Of a stretch of 44,393 bases of DNA, positions 32,328-40,907 are shown piece after piece. Each line of letters begins with the position of its first letter. The stretch's first letter is position 1. This DNA comes from Hyphomicrobiales bacterium (GTDB taxonomy: Bacteria; Pseudomonadota; Alphaproteobacteria; Rhizobiales; Rhizobiaceae), in NCBI GenBank assembly GCA_900474095.1, contig UCOA01000133.1:1-44393 (forward strand), read 5' to 3'. The notes beneath the pieces were generated by a model. That model made no database searches. It was not told the origin of the DNA and worked only from the letters and a program-made list of their open reading frames with translations. Position numbers and translations under genes: made by a program.

Positions 32328-33143
32328 ATGCAGAAGATCGATGAAGAAGCCCTCGCCGAAGCCTATAACCGCGCCCTTGCCCTGGAGAAATCCGGCAATG
32401 TCGATGCGGCCGTGAAAGCTTATGAGGAAGTGCTGGCGATCGATCCGGAAGATCACGGCGGCGCGGCCGTTCGCATCGCCTCGCTCGGCCGTGGCGAGAC
32501 GCCCGACAAGGCGCCGGAGGCCTATGTCACCACTCTCTTCGATCAGCACGCGGATGTCTTCGAGGACGTGCTGGTCGAGCAGCTTGACTATCACGTGCCG
32601 ATGATGGTGCGTCAGCGCCTGCAATCGCTGGGGCTCGGCCCGTTCGGGCGGGTCCTCGATCTTGGCTGTGGCACCGGCCTGACCGGCGGCGCGCTGCGCG
32701 ACATGGCAGACGATATCACCGGCATCGACCTTTCCGAAAACATGGTCGAGGTCGCCCACGAGAAGGACCTCTACGAGACGCTCTATGTCGCCGAGGCCGT
32801 CGACTTTCTCGAGGACAATGACGACGAGCCGTTCGACCTGATCACCGCGACCGACGTTCTGCCCTATCTCGGCGCGCTCGAAGCGCTGTTCTTCGGCGCC
32901 GCGGAAAACATGAACCCGGGCGGCCTGTTCATCTTCTCAAGCGAAACCCTACCCGCGGAAACCTTCGCCGGCCGCACCTTCATGGTCGGCCCGCACCAGC
33001 GCTTCGCCCACGCCGAAACCTACGTCCGCGAACGCCTCGACGCCATCGGCTTCGACATTGTCGAACTCACCGACATCGTCGTGCGCATGGAAGAAGGCGA
33101 ACCGATCGCCGGCCATCTGGTGATTGCAAAGCTGCGGAGCTGA
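32328..33143 (+). CDS. TPR-containing class I methyltransferase
   Basis: The product is 271 residues. Residues 6-43 form a TPR-like pair of helices (EAYNRALALEKSGNVDAAVK then AYEEVLAIDPEDHGG). The SAM-binding core begins with VLDLGCGTGLTGG (109-121) and continues with ITGIDLSENMVEVA and LITATDVLPYLG. It is a soluble enzyme whose methyl acceptor is unknown. This TPR-methyltransferase arrangement is common in rhizobia. A strong bidirectional terminator follows. Confidence 0.9.
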   Translation: MQKIDEEALAEAYNRALALEKSGNVDAAVKAYEEVLAIDPEDHGGAAVRIASLGRGETPDKAPEAYVTTLFDQHADVFEDVLVEQLDYHVPMMVRQRLQSLGLGPFGRVLDLGCGTGLTGGALRDMADDITGIDLSENMVEVAHEKDLYETLYVAEAVDFLEDNDDEPFDLITATDVLPYLGALEALFFGAAENMNPGGLFIFSSETLPAETFAGRTFMVGPHQRFAHAETYVRERLDAIGFDIVELTDIVVRMEEGEPIAGHLVIAKLRS

Positions 33144-33201
33144 CCGCGTTCCTTTGTCGTGGACCTGGGGCATCTTCCGGCAGCTGACATGAGCAGGTAA
33201 A

Positions 33202-33232
33202 AAAAAACGGCGCCACGCATGCGCCGTTTTTT
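33202..33232. terminator. Bidirectional terminator between the methyltransferase and SsuA-like genes
   Basis: The stem AAAAAACGGCGC / GCGCCGTTTTTT has a 7-nt loop, with A and T runs on either side. It serves two convergent genes. Confidence 0.9.
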
Positions 33233-33252
33233 CTTTTATGCCGCCGTATCTA

Positions 33253-34221
33253 TCAGCTCGCCCGGCCGTTCCAGATGATGTCGCCGACGGTCAGTTTTTT
33301 CGGAATGATCTGCAAATCGTAGAATTCGTCGGCCAGCGCCTGCTGATAGGCGGCGGCCTCCGGCCCGACGGTCGATACCGCCGCAAGGGTAAAGCCCTTG
33401 CGCGTCAGCGCTACCCGCTGGATATCCTCCGGCACGCCATTAATCTTGGAAAGCGCCGAGACGGTACCGTCGAGGTCACTCTGCGCGGCGGCACCCACCT
33501 TGGCCAATTCGTCGAGGATTTCGAGAAGAACGTCGCCGTGCCCGGCGGTAAAATCGCCGTTGCTGAGGAAATAGCTCCAGCTGTCGGCGATCCCTTCGGC
33601 GCTGGTCAGAACGCGGGTCTGCGGGTTCTTTTCGGCGACCGCATAGTAGGGATCCCAGATCGTCCAGGCATCGATCTGGTTGCTGGCAAAAGCGGCCGCC
33701 GCATCCGAAGGCGAAAGGTCAGCCGCCTCGACATCGGCGATGCTCAGTCCTGCCGTGCGCAGCGCCTTGACGGTGAAGTTATGGGCGCTTGAGCCACGCT
33801 TGAACGCTACCCGCTTGCCCTTCAGGTCGCCGATCGACTGGACCGGCGAATCCTTGTGCACGAGGATGGCAGAGCCGGCGGATGAGCCCCTGTAGGTCCC
33901 GGCATAGAGAAGGTTGCCACCGGCAGCCTGCGCGAAAAGCGGCGGAACATCCCCGGTCGGGCCGAAATCGATCGCGCCGGCGCCGAGCGCCTCAAGCAGC
34001 GGCGGGCCGGAGGAGAACTCGGCCCAAGTGACGGTAATGCCGCGTTCGGCAAAGCGTTTCTCAAGCGCGCCCGTTCCCTTGGCGAGCGCCAGAACGCCGT
34101 TCTTCTGCCAGCCGAGCCGCAGTTCTGTCAGCGGTTCGGACGCGGCGCGGCCGGTACCTGGCAGCGTCGCCGCGAGTGCGGCAGTCCCGAAAAGCGATAG
34201 TGTCTGTCGGCGTGTGAACAT
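33253..34221 (-). CDS. Aliphatic sulfonate-type ABC importer binding protein (SsuA-like)
   Basis: The product is 322 residues. The N-terminus MFTRRQTLSLFGTAALAATL carries a twin-arginine motif, suggesting Tat export. The mature protein has the NitT/SsuA pattern: LRLGWQKNGVLALAKGTGAL, VTWAEFSSGPPLLEALGAGA, IDFGPTGDVPPLFAQAAG and DLKGKRVAFKRGSSAHNFTV. These are typical of binding proteins for alkanesulfonates or taurine used as sulfur sources. No ssuB, ssuC or ssuD gene is adjacent: the neighbours are a methyltransferase and a divergent membrane protein. It would need a permease and ATPase from elsewhere. Confidence 0.88.
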   Translation of the reverse strand: MFTRRQTLSLFGTAALAATLPGTGRAASEPLTELRLGWQKNGVLALAKGTGALEKRFAERGITVTWAEFSSGPPLLEALGAGAIDFGPTGDVPPLFAQAAGGNLLYAGTYRGSSAGSAILVHKDSPVQSIGDLKGKRVAFKRGSSAHNFTVKALRTAGLSIADVEAADLSPSDAAAAFASNQIDAWTIWDPYYAVAEKNPQTRVLTSAEGIADSWSYFLSNGDFTAGHGDVLLEILDELAKVGAAAQSDLDGTVSALSKINGVPEDIQRVALTRKGFTLAAVSTVGPEAAAYQQALADEFYDLQIIPKKLTVGDIIWNGRAS

Positions 34222-34462
34222 GATGGATCCCTCTCGATGTTGGTCGGCGCACTACAGCGGCGCTACTGCCATCAAGGTTGATGTAATCTATGAAAACTAT
34301 ATACAATATAAATATCAAAAACGAGCGGAATACTGGAAAAGCCGATCCGCAAACTCTCGTCAGGCAAAAAATCATTCTGCCCGCACTACCGCTCGTACCA
34401 CAGGTGACGGTGTCCGGGATGCCCACTCTTGCCCTGACGCCGCTGGGCCCTATCATTCTCGA

Positions 34463-35740
34463 ATGGACTTTGTTGAAGCCTTTCAGCGCGTCGGCGTGGC
34501 GCTCGCCATCGGCCTCCTCGTGGGCTGTGAGCGGGGTTGGCAGGACCGTGACGTGCCCTCGGGCGGCAGAACCGCAGGTATCCGCACATTCGGACTTTCA
34601 GGCTTCCTCGGCGGGCTTGCCGGCTATATCCAGACACTCGCCGGACCCATCCTGCCTGCGGTGCTTCTGCTCCTCTTCGGCGCCGCCTTCGTTGTTTTCA
34701 AACTGCGGGAGGCCGAGGCGGATGAGGATTATGGCGCCACCACTGTCGTTGCCGCCTTCGTCGTCTTCGCGCTTGGAGTGATAGCGGTCGTCGGCGACGT
34801 GCGGGCTGCGGCGGCCGGTGGAGTCGTAACCACCGCGTTGCTCGCTGCCAAGCGCAACCTCCACGGTTTTCTGGAGAAATTGACCTGGCTGGAGATCAGG
34901 GCAGCCCTCATTCTCCTGGCCATGACACTTGTCGCCCTGCCGCTGCTGCCGAATGAGACCATCGATCCCTGGGACGCCTTGAACCCCTTCGCTCTGTGGC
35001 TGTTGACGGTCACGATCGCCGCCATTTCCTTCGCTGGGTATGTCGCCATCCGTGTTGCCGGACCCACTCGCGGCATCCTGTTTGCCGGCGCCGCCGGCGG
35101 ATTGGCCTCCTCGACGGCGCTGACGCTCTCCTTCGCCCGCTTCGCCGCCGAAGCACCGGAAAGTGCCCGACATCTGGGCTCCGGCGCCACCATTGCCGGG
35201 GCTTTGTCGCTTATCCGCGTCCTCGCTATCGGCGCCGCCCTGGCACCTGTCCTTCTGATACCGCTGGCGAGTGCGCTGGCACCCGCCGTGCTGGTCATGC
35301 TGGCTGCAAGCTTCTTGATCGTCCGCCGTGGTAACGGCAAGCAAGGCGCGCCGGATCTTCAACTCGAGAACCCGTTCGAGCTTGGCGAGGTGCTGCGTTT
35401 CGGCGCCCTGCTAGGCGTCGTCATCGTGGTTTCAAAGGTTCTGGTCGAGAGGATCGGCCAAACCATGCTTTTTGCGGTCGCGGCCGTATCGGGGCTTATG
35501 GATCTGGACGCCATCACGCTTTCGACGGCACGTATGGCAGGGACGTCGGTCGATCTTCCTACCGCCGTCGCGGCGATCCTGATCGCGGCCGTGATCAATC
35601 TCATGACGAAAGTCGTGCTGGCATTCACGGCTGGCGGCAAGGGACCCTACGCCACAACACTTGGTTTGGCGACGCTTGCGGCGATCGCTGCTGGCACAGT
35701 CGGCTATTTCACCCTGGGCTCATTTGTCCCGGCAACCTGA
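34463..35740 (+). CDS. MgtC/SapB and DUF4010 membrane protein
   Basis: The product is 425 residues and almost entirely hydrophobic, with roughly twelve membrane helices. The N-terminal part has the MgtC/SapB signature: FQRVGVALAIGLLVGCERGW and GGRTAGIRTFGLSGFLGGLA. The C-terminal part (about 180-420) is DUF4010-like, with FAGAAGGLASSTALTLSFAR and GLMDLDAITLSTARMAGTSV. The role is unknown; MgtC-domain proteins have been linked to magnesium limitation and membrane potential. ATG 34463 (MDFVEAFQR) begins at the first conserved helix. An open frame reaching further upstream to 33914 runs through the divergent SsuA-like gene and is not coding. Confidence 0.9.
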   Translation: MDFVEAFQRVGVALAIGLLVGCERGWQDRDVPSGGRTAGIRTFGLSGFLGGLAGYIQTLAGPILPAVLLLLFGAAFVVFKLREAEADEDYGATTVVAAFVVFALGVIAVVGDVRAAAAGGVVTTALLAAKRNLHGFLEKLTWLEIRAALILLAMTLVALPLLPNETIDPWDALNPFALWLLTVTIAAISFAGYVAIRVAGPTRGILFAGAAGGLASSTALTLSFARFAAEAPESARHLGSGATIAGALSLIRVLAIGAALAPVLLIPLASALAPAVLVMLAASFLIVRRGNGKQGAPDLQLENPFELGEVLRFGALLGVVIVVSKVLVERIGQTMLFAVAAVSGLMDLDAITLSTARMAGTSVDLPTAVAAILIAAVINLMTKVVLAFTAGGKGPYATTLGLATLAAIAAGTVGYFTLGSFVPAT

Positions 35741-35850
35741 TGGCCTACCGCGTATTTTCAGGAAATGCGGCCGCACAAGCGGGGCCTCCCTTCCACCTCC
35801 GGACCATTTCCGCTAAATCTCTCGCGATACGCGCTACAGGAGCATTCGCA

Positions 35851-36720
35851 ATGGCAAAAGTCGCTTTCATCGGTCTCGGCGTCATGGGCTATCCCATGGC
35901 CGGTCACCTCAAGACGCGCGGCGGGCATGACCTGACCGTCTATAACCGCACCGCCGCCAAGGCGGAGAAATGGGCGGCAGAATTTGGTGGACGCGCGGCC
36001 GCGACACCTGCCGAAGCGGCGGATGGACAGGATTTCGTTTTCTCCTGCGTCGGCAATGACGACGACCTTCGCTCCGTCACGATCGGAAAGGATGGTGCGT
36101 TCGAAACCATGAGGAAAGGCGCGACCTTCATCGACAATACGACGGCATCGGCCGAAGTCGCCCGCGAACTCGATGCGGCCGCGACGGCTGGCGGCTTCCA
36201 TTTCATCGACGCCCCAGTGTCGGGCGGCCAGGCCGGCGCCGAAAACGGCGTTCTGACGGTGATGTGCGGCGGCGACCCCGATGTCTTCGAAGGCGCCAAA
36301 CCCGTCATCGACGCCTATGCCCGCATGGTCGGCTTGATGGGCCCCGCAGGCTCCGGTCAGCTGACCAAGATGGTCAACCAGATCTGCATCGCCGGCCTCG
36401 TCCAAGGGCTCGCTGAAGGCATCCATTTCGGCAAGAAAGCCGGCCTCGACGTCGAGAAGGTTATCGAGGTCATCTCCAAGGGTGCAGCCGGTTCCTGGCA
36501 GATGGAGAACCGCCACAAGACCATGATCTCCGGCAAATACGACTTCGGCTTCGCCGTCGACTGGATGCGCAAGGACCTCGACATCCTGCTCGCCGAGGCC
36601 CGCACCAACGGCGCCAAGCTCCCCGTCACCGCCCTTGTCGATCAGTTCTATGCCGACGTGCAGGGGATGGGGGGCAATCGCTGGGACACATCCTCACTGC
36701 TGGCGCGGCTGGAAAAATGA
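35851..36720 (+). CDS. NAD(P)-dependent beta-hydroxyacid dehydrogenase (3-hydroxyisobutyrate dehydrogenase family)
   Basis: The product is 289 residues. The Rossmann motif is VAFIGLGVMGYPMAGHL (4-20), the substrate signature is DAPVSGGQAGAENG (120-133), and the catalytic Lys173 with Asn176 lies in GQLTKMVNQICI. The VYNRT segment after strand 2 suggests NADP preference, as in glyoxylate/succinic semialdehyde reductases, so 3-hydroxyisobutyrate is not assured as substrate. ATG 35851 is chosen because AGGAG lies 8 nt upstream; an upstream frame start at 35740 lacks support. It overlaps the AlkD-like gene by 4 bp (ATGA). Confidence 0.93.
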   Translation: MAKVAFIGLGVMGYPMAGHLKTRGGHDLTVYNRTAAKAEKWAAEFGGRAAATPAEAADGQDFVFSCVGNDDDLRSVTIGKDGAFETMRKGATFIDNTTASAEVARELDAAATAGGFHFIDAPVSGGQAGAENGVLTVMCGGDPDVFEGAKPVIDAYARMVGLMGPAGSGQLTKMVNQICIAGLVQGLAEGIHFGKKAGLDVEKVIEVISKGAAGSWQMENRHKTMISGKYDFGFAVDWMRKDLDILLAEARTNGAKLPVTALVDQFYADVQGMGGNRWDTSSLLARLEK

Positions 36721-37409
36721 CGCTGTCGCCGTCCTCCCCGGCAGATGCGGTGATCGCCCATCTGCAGTCGCTGCGGAGGGAGGAAAAACGTGCCGGGATG
36801 GCGCGTTTTGGCATCGAAACCACGGCGGCGCTCGGCATCTCCAATGCCGACCTGCGGCGCGTCGCGCGAAAAATCAAGCTCGATCATGGTCGCTCGCTCG
36901 CCCTATGGGACAGCGGCATCCGCGAGGCACGGCTGCTTGCGAGCTTCACCGGGGAGCCGGGAAAGCTGACCCTCAAGACGGCCAGGCAATGGGCCGGCGA
37001 TTTCAACTCCTGGGAAATCGTCGATGGGGTCGCCGATCTCTTTGTCGACGCCCGGCTGGAGAACACGCTTATCCCGGAATTTGCCGCCGACGAGCGCGAA
37101 TTTGTCCGACGATCGGCGTTTGCAATGATCGCCGTCGGTGCCGTTCACCTGAAGGACGAGCCGGATGATACCATTCTCGCCTGGCTTGCCCTGATCGAAG
37201 CCCATGCCGGCGACGAACGCAATTTCGTGAAAAAAGCGGTGAACTGGGCACTCCGCCAGATCGGCAAGCGCAGCGTCCGATGCCATGGCCCCGCCCTGTC
37301 GCTGGCCAGCACGCTTGCGGCAAGCTCAGACCGGACAAAGCGGTGGATCGGCAGGGACGCCGCCCGCGAGTTGACGAGCAACGCCGTCCTGCAGAAGCTG
37401 AAGGTCTGA
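36717..37409 (+). CDS. AlkD-like DNA alkylation repair glycosylase
   Basis: The product is 230 residues of HEAT-like helical repeats, the size of the AlkD family that removes positively charged alkylated bases from DNA. Typical segments are RFGIETTAALGISNADLRRV, ARLLASFTGEPGKLT, WAGDFNSWEIVDGVADLF (conserved Trp and Asp of the lesion site) and ERNFVKKAVNWALRQIGKRS. It overlaps the preceding dehydrogenase by 4 bp and is thus translationally coupled to it, although no metabolic link is obvious. It converges on the Lrp gene with 13 bp between stops. Confidence 0.92.
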   Translation: MTLSPSSPADAVIAHLQSLRREEKRAGMARFGIETTAALGISNADLRRVARKIKLDHGRSLALWDSGIREARLLASFTGEPGKLTLKTARQWAGDFNSWEIVDGVADLFVDARLENTLIPEFAADEREFVRRSAFAMIAVGAVHLKDEPDDTILAWLALIEAHAGDERNFVKKAVNWALRQIGKRSVRCHGPALSLASTLAASSDRTKRWIGRDAARELTSNAVLQKLKV

Positions 37410-37422
37410 CCGCTGCGCCGCC

Positions 37423-37911
37423 TCACTCCTCGCTCGACTTGGCCTGTTCGATCTGCATGTAGTCGAGCGGCAGTTGCGTCGTGTATTTGATCTGCTCCAT
37501 CGCGAAGGCGGAGGAGACGTCGCGTATTTCGATCTTGGCGATCAGGCGCTTGTAGAAGGCGTCATAGGCCGCGATATCGGGCACCACGACGCGCAGCAGA
37601 TAGTCCACATCGCCGCTCATGCGATAGAACTCCACCACTTCGGGAAACTCACCGACCACTTCCGAAAAACGCTTCAACCATTCGATGGAATGGGTGTTGG
37701 TGCGGATCGAGACAAAGACCGTGACCTTGGTGTTGACCTTCACTGGATCAAGCAGCGCCACGCGGCCGCGAATCACGCCGTCCTCTTCCATTTTCTGAAT
37801 CCGGCGCCAGCACGGCGTGGTGGACAGGCCGACCTTCTTGGCGAGGTCGGCAACGGCGAGTGTGGAATCTTCCTGCAGAAGACGCAGGATTTTGCGGTCA
37901 AGACGATCCAT
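37423..37911 (-). CDS. Lrp/AsnC-family transcriptional regulator
   Basis: The product is 162 residues. The N-terminal helix-turn-helix is LDRKILRLLQEDSTLAVADL then AKKVGLSTTPCWRRIQKMEE, and the C-terminal RAM ligand and oligomerisation domain includes VFVSIRTNTHSIEWLKRFSE and MSGDVDYLLRVVVPDIAAYD. Such regulators respond to amino acids. ATG 37911 is chosen because AAGGGG lies about 7 nt upstream; longer frames run through the UDG gene. Its target is not evident: neither neighbour is an amino-acid gene. The closest gene upstream on the same strand is the UDG gene, 65 bp away. Confidence 0.94.
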   Translation of the reverse strand: MDRLDRKILRLLQEDSTLAVADLAKKVGLSTTPCWRRIQKMEEDGVIRGRVALLDPVKVNTKVTVFVSIRTNTHSIEWLKRFSEVVGEFPEVVEFYRMSGDVDYLLRVVVPDIAAYDAFYKRLIAKIEIRDVSSAFAMEQIKYTTQLPLDYMQIEQAKSSEE

Positions 37912-37976
37912 GGAAAAGCCCCTTCGAATATTTTTCTCTCTATAACGCGAAAAAAGCCAAATGGAAGAAAATTGTT

Positions 37977-38615
37977 TCAGGAAATCAAATTTTTGACCCG
38001 CTCGCGCAAGACCGGCAACACCTCCGCCTCGAACCACGGATTCCTCTTCAGCCAACCGGTGTTGCGCCAGCTCGGATGCGGCAAGGCGAGCACCGCCGGA
38101 CCGGTGTTGGAGCCCAGATATGTCCGCCAGTTGCGCACCGTCTCGGTCATCGTCGCGGCGCGGCGGTCGCCCAGGTGCCAGCCCTGCGCATATTGGCCGA
38201 TGGCAAGCACAAGCTCGATCTGCGGCATGGCATCCATAACCACTTGCCGCCATCGCGGTGCGCATTCCCGGCGCGGCGGCAGGTCGCTGCCCTTGTCGTC
38301 ATAACCCGGAAAACAGAAGCCCATCGGCACGATCGCAAATAGGCCCGGATCGTAGAATTCGTCCCGCGTCACATCGAGCCACAGGCGTAGCCGGTCGCCG
38401 GAAGCATCGTTGAACGGCAGCCCGCTCTCGTGGACGCGCAGGCCCGGCGCCTGGCCGCAGATCAGGATGCGCGCCGTCGGCGAGATCACCGCGACCGGCC
38501 GCGGCTCATGCGGCAGTTGATGGTCAGGCCCGCGTGCCGGGGCGTCCCGACAGATCCGGCAGGCGGCGATTGCCGCACGCAAATCCGCCAGATCATCCCT
38601 TGCTTCGTCCATCAT
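37977..38615 (-). CDS. Uracil-DNA glycosylase family protein with Fe-S cysteines
   Basis: The product is 212 residues. Motif A is GQAPGLRVHESGLPFNDASG (54-73) and motif B is LPHPSWRNTGWLKRNPW near the C-terminus. Four cysteines, CRIC (19 and 22), Cys101 in GFCFPG and Cys118 in ECAPRW, have the arrangement of the 4Fe-4S cluster in family 4/5-type UDGs. It should remove uracil or related deaminated bases from DNA. Two adjacent ATGs (38615, 38612) are possible; AAGG lies 7 nt before the first. The thermonuclease gene ends 16 bp upstream on the same strand, so the two may be cotranscribed. Confidence 0.9.
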   Translation of the reverse strand: MMDEARDDLADLRAAIAACRICRDAPARGPDHQLPHEPRPVAVISPTARILICGQAPGLRVHESGLPFNDASGDRLRLWLDVTRDEFYDPGLFAIVPMGFCFPGYDDKGSDLPPRRECAPRWRQVVMDAMPQIELVLAIGQYAQGWHLGDRRAATMTETVRNWRTYLGSNTGPAVLALPHPSWRNTGWLKRNPWFEAEVLPVLRERVKNLIS

Positions 38616-38631
38616 TCCCAAGCCTTGAAAG

Positions 38632-39204
38632 CTACGTCTTAAACCACGCGCCAAGCCGCACCATCACCGTGCCCAGCCAGCCGTCCGGTATATGGGGCGC
38701 CTCATCCATTCCGCCATGGGTCCGGCGCCATGTCCGCGGCGCATCGAACGTGCCAGACCATATCCCAAGTCTTTTCGCTCGCGCGCCCTTTTCCTCCACC
38801 TCGTAGTCCCCAAAGGCAATGGCATAGCCCGCGCCGACCATCGCGGCATTGAGGTCCCGGCTGCCCGACGAGCACACAGCAAGAAGACGGCCGTAGCGGT
38901 CGCTGCCCCCAGCTTCGCACGTCGTCGTCGCATCGCCGATCAGAGCGACCAGGTGGGCCTTAGCCTCTTTACCACAAGGCCACGGGCGGGTATCGCGCTG
39001 ACAGACCTGCCGGAGTTCCGGCGCATCGATACCGACAAGCCGGATGCGTTTGCCGTCAAGGACCAGGGTGTCACCATCGATGACCTTTACCGGCCCTGAA
39101 ACCTCCTGCCCCGCGGTGTCCAGACGCATGACGACAAGACCGAGAAAGAGCAGGATCGTCGCAGTCAAAAGCAAATCGCGGAGGACGCTCGCCAGACGTG
39201 TCAT
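38632..39204 (-). CDS. Thermonuclease-family (SNase) protein, membrane-anchored or secreted
   Basis: The product is 190 residues. A hydrophobic segment at 10-27 (DLLLTATILLFLGLVVM) acts as a signal or anchor. The staphylococcal-nuclease-like domain has VIDGDTLVLDGKRIRLVGID (41-60), APELRQVC with the conserved Glu63, and SDRYGRLLAV (Arg103/Arg106 region). It has the Ca-binding and arginine positions expected for nuclease activity. ATG 39204 is preferred because GAGG lies 6 nt upstream; the ATG at 39210 abuts it. It lies just upstream of the UDG gene on the same strand, and is divergent from the histidine kinase gene (100 bp between starts). Confidence 0.9.
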   Translation of the reverse strand: MTRLASVLRDLLLTATILLFLGLVVMRLDTAGQEVSGPVKVIDGDTLVLDGKRIRLVGIDAPELRQVCQRDTRPWPCGKEAKAHLVALIGDATTTCEAGGSDRYGRLLAVCSSGSRDLNAAMVGAGYAIAFGDYEVEEKGARAKRLGIWSGTFDAPRTWRRTHGGMDEAPHIPDGWLGTVMVRLGAWFKT

Positions 39205-39304
39205 GGTCATCCTCAATGCCGTAGACGATGACATCACGTTACGGAAGGCACCTCTAAAAACAAGAAATCTCAGCAACTTCTTAAGGATTCTCTCTTATAG
39301 TTCA

Positions 39305-40867
39305 ATGAATTCCGTTAACGCGTTTGAGATCATGAGTAAGGGCGTCAGCACCTCGACCGACAAGATCATTGTCGACAAGTCGCGCAGCCATCGCAACACG
39401 GCTGTGTCGAAAGCGGTGCGCACGACCCGCGAACGGCTGCAGGTCGGCCCGTCGAACGTCTCCGGGTTCGCCCGGGAAATGCTCGGGCTTCACGTCGATG
39501 CGATGCTGCAAGGCGCCATCGCCATGCCGCTCTTCCTGTTTCTGGTAACCGGCGTCGGCGTCTATCTCTCGCAAACCCTCGACATTATCGCCTGGGGCCT
39601 GATGACGCTCTGCGTCCATGCCATCGGAATTCTCCTCGCGCGCCGCGCCAGGGCCCGGGAGATCCCCGCAGAGAAAGTGTCCTACTGGCGCCGCCGCTTG
39701 CTGATCGTCCAGGTCGGTCTCGGCATCTGCTGGGCAGCTTTCATGCTTCAGGATTGCGATAGTTGCGGCGAGGTCAATTTCGGGTTCTATCAGGGCGCCG
39801 TGCTGTTGATTGCGCTTGCCGCAACGGCGATGGGCACCTTCCTGCTGCGCGATGCCCTGCTCTTCACCTTCATTCCGGTCATGCTGGTGCTCGCCGGCCT
39901 GACGCTCAAGACCGGCAGCCCCGGCTACATGGCTTTGACCGCAGTTGTTTCGACGTCGCTGATCTTCCTCGTCTTCATGACGAACCGCCTGCACCGTTCG
40001 AACATCCATATTCTGTCGATGCAGTCCGAAAAGGACGACCTGATCGCCGAACTCGAAGTCGCCAAGTCGATGTCGGACGAAGCGCGGCGCCGCGCCGAGG
40101 AAGCAAACCTCGCGAAATCCCGCTTCCTTGCCTCGATGTCGCACGAGCTGCGCACGCCGCTCAATGCCATCCTCGGCTTTTCCGAGGTCATGTCGACGGA
40201 AGTGCTCGGGCCGCTCAACAATCCGATCTACAAGGAATACACCGGCGACATCCATCGCTCCGGCCAGCACCTGCTCGACCTGATCAACGAGATCCTCGAC
40301 CTGTCGCGCATCGAGGCCGGAAAATACGACCTCAACGAGGAAGCCATCCATCTGGTTGAGATCACCGAGGATTGCATCGGCATGGTGCAGCTCCGGGCCC
40401 GCACCAAGAACATCAACATCACCGAGCAGTTCGAATACGGCATGCCAGCGGTCTGGGTCGATGAGAAATCGATGCGCCAGGTGACGCTCAATCTCTTGTC
40501 GAACGCCGTCAAGTTCACGCCGTCCGGCGGCGAAATTTCCGTGAAGGTCGGCTGGACGGCGGGCGGCGGGCAGTACCTCTCCATCAAGGACAACGGACCA
40601 GGTATCCCCGAGGACGAGATCCCCGTCGTGCTCTCGGCTTTCGGCCAGGGCTCGATCGCCATCAAGAGCGCCGAACAGGGGACCGGCCTCGGCCTGCCGA
40701 TCGTTCAGGCGATCCTTGCCAAGCACAATGGCGACTTCATCCTGCGCTCAAAGCTGCGCGAAGGCACCGAAGCCATCGCCATCCTGCCGTCAAAGCGCGT
40801 ATTGCAAAGCATTCCGGCCGTCGAGGATGCACCGGCTATCGCGCGGCGCCGCAAAAGCTTCGCCTGA
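39305..40867 (+). CDS. Membrane sensor histidine kinase (PleC/DivJ-like HisKA)
   Basis: The product is 520 residues. After a basic cytoplasmic N-terminus (1-55), five or six membrane helices span about 60-240, then a short coiled coil leads to the HisKA domain with FLASMSHELRTPLNAILGFS (phospho-acceptor His) and EVLGPLNNPIYKEYTGDIH. The HATPase domain has NLLSNAVKFTPSGG (N box), IKDNGPGIPEDEI (G1) and EQGTGLGLPIVQAIL (G2). The H-box region resembles the PleC/DivJ/PdhS group that controls alphaproteobacterial cell cycle through DivK, but the input here is membrane-embedded and unknown. The start is uncertain: ATG 39305 has no clear ribosome-binding site; ATG 39332 is the alternative. No response regulator gene is adjacent. 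Confidence 0.9.
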   Translation: MNSVNAFEIMSKGVSTSTDKIIVDKSRSHRNTAVSKAVRTTRERLQVGPSNVSGFAREMLGLHVDAMLQGAIAMPLFLFLVTGVGVYLSQTLDIIAWGLMTLCVHAIGILLARRARAREIPAEKVSYWRRRLLIVQVGLGICWAAFMLQDCDSCGEVNFGFYQGAVLLIALAATAMGTFLLRDALLFTFIPVMLVLAGLTLKTGSPGYMALTAVVSTSLIFLVFMTNRLHRSNIHILSMQSEKDDLIAELEVAKSMSDEARRRAEEANLAKSRFLASMSHELRTPLNAILGFSEVMSTEVLGPLNNPIYKEYTGDIHRSGQHLLDLINEILDLSRIEAGKYDLNEEAIHLVEITEDCIGMVQLRARTKNINITEQFEYGMPAVWVDEKSMRQVTLNLLSNAVKFTPSGGEISVKVGWTAGGGQYLSIKDNGPGIPEDEIPVVLSAFGQGSIAIKSAEQGTGLGLPIVQAILAKHNGDFILRSKLREGTEAIAILPSKRVLQSIPAVEDAPAIARRRKSFA

Positions 40868-40907
40868 GTCTGCAAGCCGTCGAACCCGAAAGGGCCCTGC
40901 GACCGCG

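Noticed and set aside
33914-34462. N-terminal extension of the MgtC/DUF4010 protein
   Set aside because: It runs antisense through the SsuA-like gene; the conserved domain begins at ATG 34463.
39302-40726. 474-codon minus-strand frame
   Set aside because: It is antisense to the histidine kinase, whose H, N, G1 and G2 boxes are intact.
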